A stretch of 64,000 nucleotides of DNA from positions 1 to 64,000 of the forward strand of contig CAKQGQ010000006.1 in assembly GCA_934233735.1 (NCBI GenBank). Direction: 5' to 3'. The stretch's first letter is position 1. The number at the start of each line of letters is the position of its first letter. Below are positions 42,785 to 51,323 of the stretch, piece after piece. A model generated the notes under the pieces. It made no database searches. It saw only the letters and a list, made by a program, of their open reading frames with translations, and was not told where the DNA came from. The DNA is from an uncultured Clostridia bacterium (lineage in GTDB: Bacteria; Bacillota; Clostridia; Peptostreptococcales; Anaerovoracaceae). The translations under genes and the position numbers were made by a program.

Positions 42785-44962
42785 TTTTATTCCTTTCATT
42801 GTCAGTCCGACGCGTTTCTTGTCGTAGTCGATGGAAATAATCTTTACCTTGACCGTGTCGCCGACCGAAACGACATCCATCGGGTGCTTGATATACTTAT
42901 CGCTTAACTGCGATATGTGTACCAGACCGTCATTCTTTACACCGATGTCCACGAAAGCGCCAAAGTCCACGACATTTCGCACGGTTCCGGTCATTTCCAT
43001 GTCAATTTTAAGATCCTCAAACTGCTTGACATCGTTTCGGAAAACCACAGGGGGCGCGTCCTCACGCGGGTCTCTTGCAGGTTTTTTCATTTCCTCGATG
43101 ATGTCGGCAAGGGTCATTTCACCGATTCCGATGTCGCCCGCCATCGCGCTCATGCTCTTTGCAAGCGACTGTGCCGGGTAAGCCTTCTTAATCTTCTTCT
43201 CCATGTCTTTATCGCCGCCCGCGCGGATTGCCTCAGGCTCAACGCCGAGTTTTTCCATCATTGCCTGTGCCGCGGCATAGGATTCCGGATGAACGGAAGT
43301 CGCGTCAAGCGGATTCGTTCCGTCCGAAATACGCATGAAGCCCGCGCACTGGTTAAACGCTTTTTCACCGAGTTTCGGGACTTTCATGAGCTGCTTTCTG
43401 TCGGAGAACTTGCCGTTTTCTTCTCTGTATTTTACGATGTTCTTGGCGATTCCCATGTTCACGCCCGCGATGTACGAAAGCAGGGACGGGGAAGCCGTGT
43501 TCAAGTCAACGCCGACTCTGTTTACGCAGTCTTCGACAACATTTGTCAGTGCGCCTTCCAAAAGCTTCTGGTTGATGTCATGCTGGTACTGACCCACACC
43601 GATGCTCTTTGGGTCAATTTTTACAAGCTCCGCAAGCGGGTCCTGCAGCCTTCTGCCCAGCGACATCGCGCCTCTGGTCGTCACATCGAGGTCCGGGTAT
43701 TCCTCCGTCGCAAGCTTCGATGCGGAGTAAACGGATGCGCCCGCCTCGTTTACAATTGTATACTGAATGTCATATTCGTTTTTCTTCAAAAAGTTCGCAA
43801 CGACTTCTTCGGTTTCTCTCGAAGCCGTTCCGTTTCCGATTACAATAATATCCGTGTGGAATTTGTCGATGATCTTCTTCAGCACTGCTTCGGTTCCTGC
43901 GATGTCGTTCTTCGGTTCCGTTGGGTAAATCGTCGTGTATGCTTTGAGTTTTCCCGTTTCGTCAAGCACCGCAACCTTGCACCCAGTACGATAGCCCGGG
44001 TCGATTGCGATGATTTTTTTGCCGCGGACCGGTGGGCTCATCAGGAGATTTTCGGTGTTCTTCGCAAAAATCTTCACAGCCTCCGCCTCTGCTCTTTCCG
44101 TCAGAAGGTTTCGCATCTCACGCTCGATGGAAGGTGCCATGAGTCTCTTGTATGCGTCCGCAATCGTGTCCGTCATCAGACCGTAAAAAATCGACTTTTC
44201 GTTCTTCAAAACGGATTTTCCGATTACCTCATGCATGGTCTCTGCGTCCACAGAAATCTTTACTTTCAGTTTCTTTTCCTTTTCGCCTCTGTTGATTGCA
44301 AGCACTCTGTGGTTCGGAATCTTTGCGAGAGCCTCCGCGTGATCGTAGTACATCTCGTAAACAGTCTTTTCCTCAGAGTCCACAGCTTCTGTCAAAACCG
44401 TCGCCGAAGCAAAGGTCTTTTCTCTGACATCCTTGGTGATTTCCGGGTCGTCGGCAATCATTTCCGCGATAATGTCACATGCCCCCGCGAGTGCCTCTGC
44501 AGCTGTATTCACTTCCTTTTCCGGGTTGATAAACGGCTCTGCCGCCTCTTCCGGCCTGCCGTCGGTCTTAAGCTGCGCGAAGAGGATCATTGCCAAAGGC
44601 TCCAGTCCTCTTTCCTTTGCCTTAGAAGCGCGTGTTGCCTTTTTTTGCTTGAAAGGCTTGTAAAGGTCTTCGACTCTCTGGAGAACCTCGGCTTTTTCGA
44701 TTTCCGCCTTGAGCTCGTCCGTGAGCTTGCCCTGCTCGTCAATCAGGCGGATAACCTCTTCTTTTCTTTCCTCGAGGTTTCTCAAATATTTCAGTCTTTC
44801 GTCGAGATCACGAAGCACGACGTCACTGAGGCCGCCCGTAACTTCCTTTCTGTATCTGGCGATAAACGGGATGGTGTTTCCTTCATCGATGAGTTCCACG
44901 GTGTGCTCTACCTGAGCCGTCTTGATTTTAAACTCTGCTGCCAATTTTGCGATAATATCCAT
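42782..44962 (-). CDS. tex: Tex-family RNA-binding protein
   Basis: 726 residues. N-terminal Tex helical region (1-200), YqgF/RuvX-like nuclease-fold domain (~320-440; 'IIAIDPGYRTGCKVAVLDE'), tandem helix-hairpin-helix (~480-560; 'LNTASPSLLSYIAGVNMGIAK') and a C-terminal S1 RNA-binding domain (~645-724; 'TGTVRNVVDFGAFVDIGVKN'). Tex acts in transcription and RNA handling; details vary by species. Its ATG immediately follows the prfB stop codon, with AAGGAAAG inside prfB as ribosome binding site. Confidence 0.96.
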   Translation of the reverse strand: MDIIAKLAAEFKIKTAQVEHTVELIDEGNTIPFIARYRKEVTGGLSDVVLRDLDERLKYLRNLEERKEEVIRLIDEQGKLTDELKAEIEKAEVLQRVEDLYKPFKQKKATRASKAKERGLEPLAMILFAQLKTDGRPEEAAEPFINPEKEVNTAAEALAGACDIIAEMIADDPEITKDVREKTFASATVLTEAVDSEEKTVYEMYYDHAEALAKIPNHRVLAINRGEKEKKLKVKISVDAETMHEVIGKSVLKNEKSIFYGLMTDTIADAYKRLMAPSIEREMRNLLTERAEAEAVKIFAKNTENLLMSPPVRGKKIIAIDPGYRTGCKVAVLDETGKLKAYTTIYPTEPKNDIAGTEAVLKKIIDKFHTDIIVIGNGTASRETEEVVANFLKKNEYDIQYTIVNEAGASVYSASKLATEEYPDLDVTTRGAMSLGRRLQDPLAELVKIDPKSIGVGQYQHDINQKLLEGALTNVVEDCVNRVGVDLNTASPSLLSYIAGVNMGIAKNIVKYREENGKFSDRKQLMKVPKLGEKAFNQCAGFMRISDGTNPLDATSVHPESYAAAQAMMEKLGVEPEAIRAGGDKDMEKKIKKAYPAQSLAKSMSAMAGDIGIGEMTLADIIEEMKKPARDPREDAPPVVFRNDVKQFEDLKIDMEMTGTVRNVVDFGAFVDIGVKNDGLVHISQLSDKYIKHPMDVVSVGDTVKVKIISIDYDKKRVGLTMKGIK

Positions 44963-46094
44963 TTATTCACTTTCCTTCCATTTCAGCTTTTCATTTATAA
45001 AGTAATCGATGTCGCCGTCCATAACGGCGTTCACATTCGCTGTTTCCGCGCCGGTTCGATGGTCTTTTACCATCGTGTACGGCTGGAAAACATAGGAGCG
45101 GATCTGCGCGCCCCAGGTGCCCATCGAATAGTCGCCTTTGAGTTCTTTGAGGTTTTCCTTGTGCTCCTGCTCTGCAAGCTCAGTCAGCCGCGCTGTCAAA
45201 ATCTTCATCGCCATTTCTTTGTTCTGGTGCTGGCTTCGTTCATTTTGGCAGGTTACAACGATGTTCGTCGGCAGGTGCGTAATACGAATCGCCGAATCCG
45301 TCTTGTTGACATGCTGTCCGCCCGCGCCGCTGCTTCGATAGGTATCGATTCGCAAATCTTCCGGGTCAATCTCAATTGTAATTTCATCGTCGATTTCCGG
45401 CGTGACTTCGAGCATCGCAAAAGAGGTCTGCCGTTTTCCTGCCGCATTAAACGGCGAAATTCTGACAAGCCTGTGCACACCTTTTTCGTTTTTCAGATAG
45501 CCGTAGGCATTTTCGCCTTCGACAAGCAGAGTTGCGCTTTTGATTCCGGCCTCCGTATCATCCTGCAAATCGAGCATTTTTACGGTGTAGCCCTTCTTGT
45601 CGCACCATCTTGTATACATTCTGAGCAGCATGGAAGCCCAGTCCATCGCGTCCACGCCGCCGGTTCCCGCATGAATGGAAAGGATTGCTCCGCAGTGGTC
45701 GTATTTTCCCGTCAAAAGCGTCTTGAGCCTGAGTTCTTCCAGTTCTTCCTGCACAGACTCAAAATCCGTCTCGATGCTCTCTGCGGTTTCCGTCAGACTT
45801 TCCGCATCCGCTCCGGCTTCTTCCTCCATCTCGGTAATCTCAATCATTTCTTCCATGTCATCGAGAGCCTTTTCCAGCTTCTCGTAGTTTTCCACGGTCT
45901 GCTCCATGGATTTCTTTTCCTTCATCACTTTCTGGGCATATTCGAGCTTCTCCCAAAAATCAGGCTGTTCAATCTCCCGGTTCGTTCTTTCCAGTTCGTC
46001 TCTTACCTTTGCCAGGTCAAAGAGAGTCACCGACTTCAATCAGCGTCTCACGAAGCTTCGGAATCGCTGTTTTGATACCATCAAGCTGTATCAT
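44963..46094 (-). CDS. prfB: Peptide chain release factor 2, with programmed +1 frameshift
   Basis: 376 residues as join of codons 46094-46020 and 46018-44963. The first 25 codons end in CTT, the next codon is TGA (46019-46017), followed by C: the classical CTTTGAC shift site. Skipping T46019 continues as DLAKVRDELERTNREI. GGTGA four nt before CTT can pair with the 16S 3' end as the stimulatory element. Domain features: 'GTGGVDAMDWASML', the stop-codon tripeptide region and 'SSGAGGQHVNKTDSAIRITH' with the peptidyl-hydrolysis GGQ. RF2 autoregulates by reading UGA. It is co-transcribed with tex. Confidence 0.95.
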
Positions 46095-46180
46095 CGTCTC
46101 ACTCCTTTTCTTAAATTCTGTATTTATTTTACCTATGTTTCAAAATTGCGTCAACATTTTTAAGGACATAAAATGCTGTT

Positions 46181-47242
46181 CTATTTCTTATTCACAAAAA
46201 AATGATTAAATACATACGCAATCGCTCGGTGAAAGCACCTGCAGCCGATATCGAATACACAAACCTGACATGCCTTCAGATAAAAAATCTTTTGCAAGGT
46301 ACGCATCAGTGCAAACTTCTTCTTCATTTTGCGAATGCACGCAAAATACAGGCGATCGTCTTTCTTTGCAATCGCCTCCGCGCAAAGTCTTCCGCTGTCA
46401 AGACCATATCGGAGTCCCGATAGCGTCATGGGGTCGCAGGCACCGACTGCATCGCCGACGAAGTAAATATCTTCGCAGGCTTTCCCTTCGCCCACTTTCA
46501 TCGGAGTAAAAGCACCTCGAAGCTCACTCATATCGGCCTGCAAGCCAAGCTGCTTCAAAAATCCTGCGAAAACCTCGTGATAGTTTACCGACTTATCGAA
46601 AACATCCGTCAGTCCGACATTCGTAAAGCCACCGTAAGAGCTGACCCAGCCGTACCCACGTTTCGTAATGCCGAAATGAATCTGAATTTCCTCTGCCGCA
46701 GAGTTCGGGAAAACAAGCTGCATGGCAATATTCTTTTTACGCGCAGGCTGCAGGCGGCTTCCGAATCCGCTCGTTCCATCTGCAAAAATAAGCTTTTCAT
46801 ATGTAAGAATTTCGCCGTTTGAAAGTTTCAGTTCCTTCTTGTCTGCGTCATGTTCCGAAATCGTCGTATTCTCTTTTATTTGGATGCCCTTTGATTTCGC
46901 AAGCTCTGAAAAAGCGTTATCCAGTTCCACCCGGTCAATCGTGCGGTTTGTGTATAGAAATTTATTAAGAATCGTCTGCCGTTTTTTCAGTCTGTAAAAA
47001 ATGTTGAAATCCCTTATCAGACTGTAATGCGCCTCTTCAATATTTAATCCGAAGGTCTCATAGACCGCTTTCGTCTTTCCTGTAATATATCCGGCGCAGC
47101 ATTTGTATCGCGGAAATTTAAATCGCTCAATTACGATTAGATCTGAAATTCCTTCCTCAAGCAGTGTCAATGCCGCCGCCAGCCCCGACGGTCCCGCACC
47201 GACGATTATAACCTCATAATTTGTCTCTTCCTGTTTTCTCAT
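46181..47242 (-). CDS. FAD-dependent geranylgeranyl-reductase family oxidoreductase
   Basis: 353 residues. The N-terminal Rossmann motif 'IIVGAGPSGLAAALTLLEE' binds FAD; 'PRYKCCAGYI' corresponds to the conserved PxxKxCGG-type loop, and 'DIYFVGDAVGACDPMTLSGLRYGLDSG' is the second FAD motif. Family members reduce isoprenoid chains (archaeal lipids, chlorophyll, menaquinone) or act on other alkenes; the substrate here is unknown. The last ~40 residues (KACQVCVFDIGCRCF) are an odd cysteine-rich hydrophobic tail. It lies 14 bp downstream of the prepilin-like gene. Confidence 0.85.
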   Translation of the reverse strand: MRKQEETNYEVIIVGAGPSGLAAALTLLEEGISDLIVIERFKFPRYKCCAGYITGKTKAVYETFGLNIEEAHYSLIRDFNIFYRLKKRQTILNKFLYTNRTIDRVELDNAFSELAKSKGIQIKENTTISEHDADKKELKLSNGEILTYEKLIFADGTSGFGSRLQPARKKNIAMQLVFPNSAAEEIQIHFGITKRGYGWVSSYGGFTNVGLTDVFDKSVNYHEVFAGFLKQLGLQADMSELRGAFTPMKVGEGKACEDIYFVGDAVGACDPMTLSGLRYGLDSGRLCAEAIAKKDDRLYFACIRKMKKKFALMRTLQKIFYLKACQVCVFDIGCRCFHRAIAYVFNHFFVNKK

Positions 47243-47256
47243 TTTCCTCGAAGTTC

Positions 47257-47649
47257 TTAAAGTGTAAGTGTATGATCGCCCTTATCACATTCATAGGTTA
47301 TAGAATATCCCTCTTTTCCGGATTTACCTTCCGGCAAGGCTGTGGTAATACGTAGAATGCCGCACCACCCTACTTGAATATTATATTCGCTTCCGTCACT
47401 AAAAACAATTTTCTTAATAAAAGTCATATTATCCGTATACTCATCTCTATATTTTCCCGTCAATAGATACTCCGTCTGCAGCTCCGCATAATAGGCGCGT
47501 ACATTTGCGATATCCGCAGCAGCCTTTGCTTTGTGAAGTGCTCCGTTAAAGGTCGGAATCAAAATCGCCGCAAGCACAGCGATAATCGCCACGACAATCA
47601 GCATTTCCATGATTGTAAATCCTTTTTTCGTTCTTGTTGTCTTCCTCAT
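47257..47649 (-). CDS. Type IV prepilin-like protein
   Basis: 130 residues from the ATG at 47649 (GGGGAG upstream). The basic leader (MRKTTRTKKG) and cleavage site G|FTIMEMLIVV with Glu5 of the mature form are the prepilin peptidase signature; the hydrophobic helix runs to 'LIPTF'. The C-terminal ~85 residues form a small pseudopilin-like domain. It needs a prepilin peptidase and an assembly ATPase, neither of which is in this window. Possibly a pseudopilin of a DNA-uptake or secretion system encoded elsewhere. Confidence 0.85.
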   Translation of the reverse strand: MRKTTRTKKGFTIMEMLIVVAIIAVLAAILIPTFNGALHKAKAAADIANVRAYYAELQTEYLLTGKYRDEYTDNMTFIKKIVFSDGSEYNIQVGWCGILRITTALPEGKSGKEGYSITYECDKGDHTLTL

Positions 47650-47716
47650 AATATCTCCCCCTCCCGTTTGCTTCATGTATTCCTACATTATATTATATTC
47701 CGCCTTTCTTCGCAAG

Positions 47717-47743
47717 GAAAAACGACCTCGTTTCCGAGGTCGT
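47717..47743 (-). terminator. Terminator of the GntR-ABC operon
   Basis: On the minus strand ACGACCTCG-GAAA-CGAGGTCGT followed by TTTTCC, 22 bp after the stop of the last permease gene. The GNRA-type tetraloop and U tract make it a strong intrinsic terminator. Confidence 0.92.
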
Positions 47744-47764
47744 CATCGTCCCGTAATTCTATGT

Positions 47765-48487
47765 CTATTCTCTCGATACCCGCCGCAAAACGATTCGCAT
47801 GCAGCACAGCATTACGATTGTCCGTATCACTGCGCCGGCCGCACCGGCTGCACCCGCCCCGAGGTCAAACACATCGCTAATCACTTCGGTTAGCCCTGCT
47901 GCGGCGAAGCTCATTCCTGCAATCACAAGAACCGCTAAAAATTTCCTGCCGCCGTATTTATTTCCTGCGGTTTGATAGATTGCAATCGCCGCGAAAATCA
48001 TGGCCGCAAGCGCAAAGGATGCGGCTGCTGTTTCCAAGATCACGCCTCCCAGCGCATCCATGAATGCATTGTACTCATTCAATGTCCGCATTTGAAATTC
48101 GTGGCTTGAAAATTCCGTCAATCTGCGATGCAACACATACCATTGCATGGCAAGCAGAATATATTGCAGTATCGTGAGGATTCCCCCTGCCGCGGTGATT
48201 TTTGAGATTGCGGCACTCTTCTCAGAAATCGGAAGTGTTCGGTATAAAATCGCCCCGTCTGTGAACATGGCAATATAAAGAAGCCTTTTAAATATCCGGA
48301 AGAAGCAGTAGAAAATAATCGCGGCCGCGGGTATGGCGAAAGAATAATCCGCCATATAAATTCTGCTGGGAACCAGCAGTGGATTTGCCCCGAAAAGCGT
48401 GAAGAGAAACAGCGTCATGTAAGCCGCCGAAACTTCGCCCCCAACACTCTGCAAATCCATCTTCAGACATTTTCCAAAACTCTTCAT
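47765..48487 (-). CDS. ABC-2-type membrane protein (permease)
   Basis: About 240 residues from the ATG at 48487, 7 nt after AGGGGG; an ATG two codons earlier sits too close to the site. Six hydrophobic segments (e.g. AAYMTLFLFTLFGANPLLV, ILTILQYILLAMQWYVL, LAVLVIAGMSFAAAGL) and no catalytic motif. Its position after an ABC ATPase and another permease marks it as the second membrane part of that exporter. No recognised substrate. The last segments are Ala/Gly-rich. Confidence 0.75.
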   Translation of the reverse strand: MKSFGKCLKMDLQSVGGEVSAAYMTLFLFTLFGANPLLVPSRIYMADYSFAIPAAAIIFYCFFRIFKRLLYIAMFTDGAILYRTLPISEKSAAISKITAAGGILTILQYILLAMQWYVLHRRLTEFSSHEFQMRTLNEYNAFMDALGGVILETAAASFALAAMIFAAIAIYQTAGNKYGGRKFLAVLVIAGMSFAAAGLTEVISDVFDLGAGAAGAAGAVIRTIVMLCCMRIVLRRVSRE

Positions 48488-48506
48488 TTTCATTCCCCCT
48501 TTCGCT

Positions 48507-50015
48507 TCATGCGCTGTACATATCTCTAAGCTCCGATATGCAGAGTCTATATACAAAGACGCATTCCGCCGCACAAACGGTCAGAATCAGCACGCTTCCC
48601 GCAATCGGATTTATGATTTTAAACGGCAGTATGAATACAAGAAGCAGCATGTGCACGATTGTTTCAAGCGAAAGGCACAGACCTCCCGCCAAGCGGCTTG
48701 TCTTATGGGTCAAAGGATCGCGCCACCTTCCCGAAAAAGCACTGTTGAAGAGCCCCCATCCGCTGAAGGTAAGCATAAGCACCGTAATAATCAGCACCCA
48801 GATCAGGAAGAGAATTGTCGTTTCAAGGCCGCCGTCAGCCGTTCCTATCAGCTCCGTCATCACAGCCACAATCTTTTCGCGCCCCTCTTCAAACACGGCA
48901 GTCACCGGTATCAGTGCGAGGCAAAGCAGCGGAAGAAGTGCCATGCACTTGAATCCGCTTTTCATGTGTACCTTCACGATATCTTCCGTGCGAACCGGCA
49001 GGCTGTAGTAAAACGGAGCATTTTCGTCGAGCAGAATCGCCGTATTCCATGACTGCACCACCGTTCCAAAAGTAGAAAACAACGCAGCCAGAAAAACAAT
49101 TATCAGACTGCTGCTTACACCTGCGTTTCTGATAAAAACGCAAATCACCAAAACAATGCAGATAACCGACTTCCAGTCCATCATTTTCCCTTTGCCGCCT
49201 ACGAGTTTTTCATATGCCTTCGCCTTATTTCCGTCCTTTGACTCAAACTCCCATGTTCTGCGAGTCTTCACCTTCGTCGCAGTCAGCTCCGGCATGTGTT
49301 TCATTAAGAAGTAAGCTGCTGTTCCCACAATGAGAATCTTTACAAGCAGTACAAGCAGCGGCGGCACCCGGTCTCCCGCTAAAAATGCCAAGCGCGGAAG
49401 CAGGACTCCTCCCAGGAAAAACAGCCATGGAATGTCGGAGCGAATAGCACTGCGCTCCGGCAGGCTGCCGTCGTTCTTTCGGCACGCATTTACAAGCACA
49501 CGCTCGTATCCTGTTGTAATGCAGAGCGCGAGCAGTATCACAAAAATAATCTCCAAAGGAAGCATCGCATAAACTGCCCCGTCCGAGATGCCCGCATTGC
49601 TTCCGCAATAGAGCCAGCGAAGAAAGCTTGGGATGGCATCGGCGGCATGATAGCGTGTCAAGCTGAAGTAACCTCCGAAAAAACCGAGCGGCAGGCTCAA
49701 AACGCATATCAGAACCACGCCTGCTGCCACAAGGTATCCGCCCCCTCGAAGCGTCTTTTCGTCAACGGGCAGCATGTTCACGAGAATAGCGGAGTTTCCG
49801 TATCGGTTTTCCCCAAAGATCTTATACATCGTCCTTTCCAAAAAGTAAAATCCGATAATCATGCAGATAAATCCAAATAAGCAAAGCAGGAGCATCCTGC
49901 TGATACAAAAGAGCGATACCGCCGCCAGAAGCATCATCACAACTGTTGCCGGCACTTCCTCCCTTGCAAGCCACATATTCAGTTTAATGATTTTCCAAGT
50001 TCCCTGTCTCATCAT
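48507..50015 (-). CDS. Large ABC-2-type membrane protein (permease)
   Basis: 502 residues with about 12 hydrophobic segments (e.g. LLLCLFGFICMIIGFYFLE, GGGYLVAAGVVLICVLSLPLG, IVFLAALFSTFGTVVQ). AAGGAGA precedes the ATG, which lies 32 bp inside the ATPase gene. No motif points to a substrate; the overall look is that of the large permeases of antibiotic- or bacteriocin-type exporters controlled by YtrA-like regulators. Confidence 0.75.
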   Translation of the reverse strand: MMRQGTWKIIKLNMWLAREEVPATVVMMLLAAVSLFCISRMLLLCLFGFICMIIGFYFLERTMYKIFGENRYGNSAILVNMLPVDEKTLRGGGYLVAAGVVLICVLSLPLGFFGGYFSLTRYHAADAIPSFLRWLYCGSNAGISDGAVYAMLPLEIIFVILLALCITTGYERVLVNACRKNDGSLPERSAIRSDIPWLFFLGGVLLPRLAFLAGDRVPPLLVLLVKILIVGTAAYFLMKHMPELTATKVKTRRTWEFESKDGNKAKAYEKLVGGKGKMMDWKSVICIVLVICVFIRNAGVSSSLIIVFLAALFSTFGTVVQSWNTAILLDENAPFYYSLPVRTEDIVKVHMKSGFKCMALLPLLCLALIPVTAVFEEGREKIVAVMTELIGTADGGLETTILFLIWVLIITVLMLTFSGWGLFNSAFSGRWRDPLTHKTSRLAGGLCLSLETIVHMLLLVFILPFKIINPIAGSVLILTVCAAECVFVYRLCISELRDMYSA

Positions 50016-50739
50016 CTCTAAAAATCTCCTTTAAAGCCCCTTCCAGCGACATGCCGTACTCGCTCCGCAAACGGTCGGAATCCGTAAACTTTTCTACCTT
50101 TCCCCTCTTCAAAACAATGACCGAGTCGAAAAGCCTTTCAATGTCTCGCACCAGATGCGTCACGATGAGCATCGTCCCCTTCGGATTAAAATTCTCAATG
50201 ATTAAATCCAAAATATGATCCCTCGCCTCGACGTCTACGCCGCCAATCGGCTCATCGAGAAGGTAAAGCCTTGCGTTTCGCGACATTACGAGGCAGATCT
50301 GCAGCTTGTCAATCATGCCCTTGGACATTTCCTTCGGCATCTGCTGCATTTTTATATCAAAAGTCTCCAAAAGCCTTTTGCATTTTTCTTCATCGAAATC
50401 GTCAAAAAAGGTCCTGTAAATCTTCACGATGTCGCTGACCGCCATGTCCGCCGGAATTCCGCTCCGGTCAGGCAGATAGGCCACATGCGCCTTCGTTTCC
50501 GCGCCCGGCTTCACTCCGTCAATGAGCACTTCACCGCGGTACTCCGCATACATGCCCGCCAGAATTTTGAGCAGCGTCGTCTTGCCGCTGCCGTTCGGTC
50601 CGAGCAGACCGATGATATGTCCTTCCGGGATTTCCAGACTGACATCATCCAGCGCGCGCACGAAGTCAAACTCTTTCGTCAGATTTTTTATCTCGACTAT
50701 CGGTTTGCTAACCAGTTTCAATTCACTTGCCATAATCAT
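49984..50739 (-). CDS. ABC transporter ATPase
   Basis: 251 residues. Walker A 'LLGPNGSGKTT' near residue 43, the Q-loop, signature 'MSKGMIDKLQICL' (a variant of LSGGQ), Walker B 'LYLLDEPIGGVD' and H-loop 'VTHLV'. The family (CcmA/YtrB type) energises ABC-2 exporters. The ATG overlaps the GntR gene by 4 bp, so the two are translationally coupled. Confidence 0.93.
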   Translation of the reverse strand: MIMASELKLVSKPIVEIKNLTKEFDFVRALDDVSLEIPEGHIIGLLGPNGSGKTTLLKILAGMYAEYRGEVLIDGVKPGAETKAHVAYLPDRSGIPADMAVSDIVKIYRTFFDDFDEEKCKRLLETFDIKMQQMPKEMSKGMIDKLQICLVMSRNARLYLLDEPIGGVDVEARDHILDLIIENFNPKGTMLIVTHLVRDIERLFDSVIVLKRGKVEKFTDSDRLRSEYGMSLEGALKEIFRDDETGNLENH

Positions 50740-51134
50740 CCAATCCTTTCATACGCCATTTGTTTCTCCGGTGCGGACTCACACCTCTTCAGAAAAAAAT
50801 CCATCATTTCCTGCTCGCTGTAGCCGAGCACTGCCATCTCTCTTCGAAATTTGTCCACCGCCTCCGAGGCCATTCTCTTCTTGAGCTCCCCTATCAGCGC
50901 GGCGTCCTTCGTAACGAACCTGCCGCTTGTTCGCTCCGAAACCAAAAGCCCTTCTCTTTCCAGTTCATTCAGCGCTCGCTGCATCGTGTTGGGATTCACT
51001 TCAAATTCCCCTGCAAGCTCCCTCACAGATGCCACGCGCTCGCCCGGCGTCAGTTCCCCCGAGGCAATTGCCTCTCTGACGTTGTTCATAATCTGCATGT
51101 AAATCGGCATATTCTCCTGCAAATTTTTGTCCAT
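50736..51134 (-). CDS. GntR family regulator, YtrA type
   Basis: 132 residues from the ATG at 51134 (GGGAGGT). The winged helix-turn-helix covers ~10-75 ('IYMQIMNNVREAIASGELTPG', 'SVRELAGEFEVNPNTMQRAL'); the short C-terminal part (~80-132) is the small dimerisation tail of YtrA-type proteins, without a ligand-binding domain. It heads the ABC operon and probably represses it. A 12-bp inverted repeat lies over the promoter. Confidence 0.92.
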   Translation of the reverse strand: MDKNLQENMPIYMQIMNNVREAIASGELTPGERVASVRELAGEFEVNPNTMQRALNELEREGLLVSERTSGRFVTKDAALIGELKKRMASEAVDKFRREMAVLGYSEQEMMDFFLKRCESAPEKQMAYERIG

Positions 51135-51210
51135 GAGCCTACCTCCCTCTTCACTCATAAATTTCCAATCTTCGGTTCATACTATATTACATACGGCATA
51201 TTGACCGAAA

Positions 51211-51263
51211 ACAAAATTGTATTATCTATTTAATATAATAGTACATTCATACAATTTTGTCAA
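51211..51263 (-). promoter_or_regulatory. Promoter and operator of the GntR-ABC operon
   Basis: On the minus strand TTGACA (51258-51263), a 17-bp spacer and TATTAT (51235-51240). The perfect inverted repeat ACAAAATTGTAT (51211-51222) / ATACAATTTTGT (51249-51260) has one arm over the -35 and spacer and the other just after the start. That fits autorepression by the GntR protein and may also affect the divergent antiporter gene. Confidence 0.75.
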
Positions 51264-51278
51264 TACACAAAACGAAAA

Positions 51279-51310
51279 AAAGCAAAACTTTTCGCGCTTT
51301 GCTTTCTTTT
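51279..51310 (+). terminator. Weak hairpin with U-run in the antiporter leader
   Basis: AAAGCAAA pairs with TTTGCTTT around 11 nt, followed by CTTTT, ending just before the AGGAGG of the antiporter gene. It may be a leader attenuator or chance pairing. Confidence 0.35.
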
Positions 51311-51323
51311 AGGAGGAAAAATC

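Noticed and set aside
42917..46075. 1,052-codon open frame on the plus strand
   Set aside because: It lies exactly antisense to tex and prfB, has a composition of reverse-complement codons (His/Arg/Phe-rich) and no ribosome binding site; it is a shadow frame.
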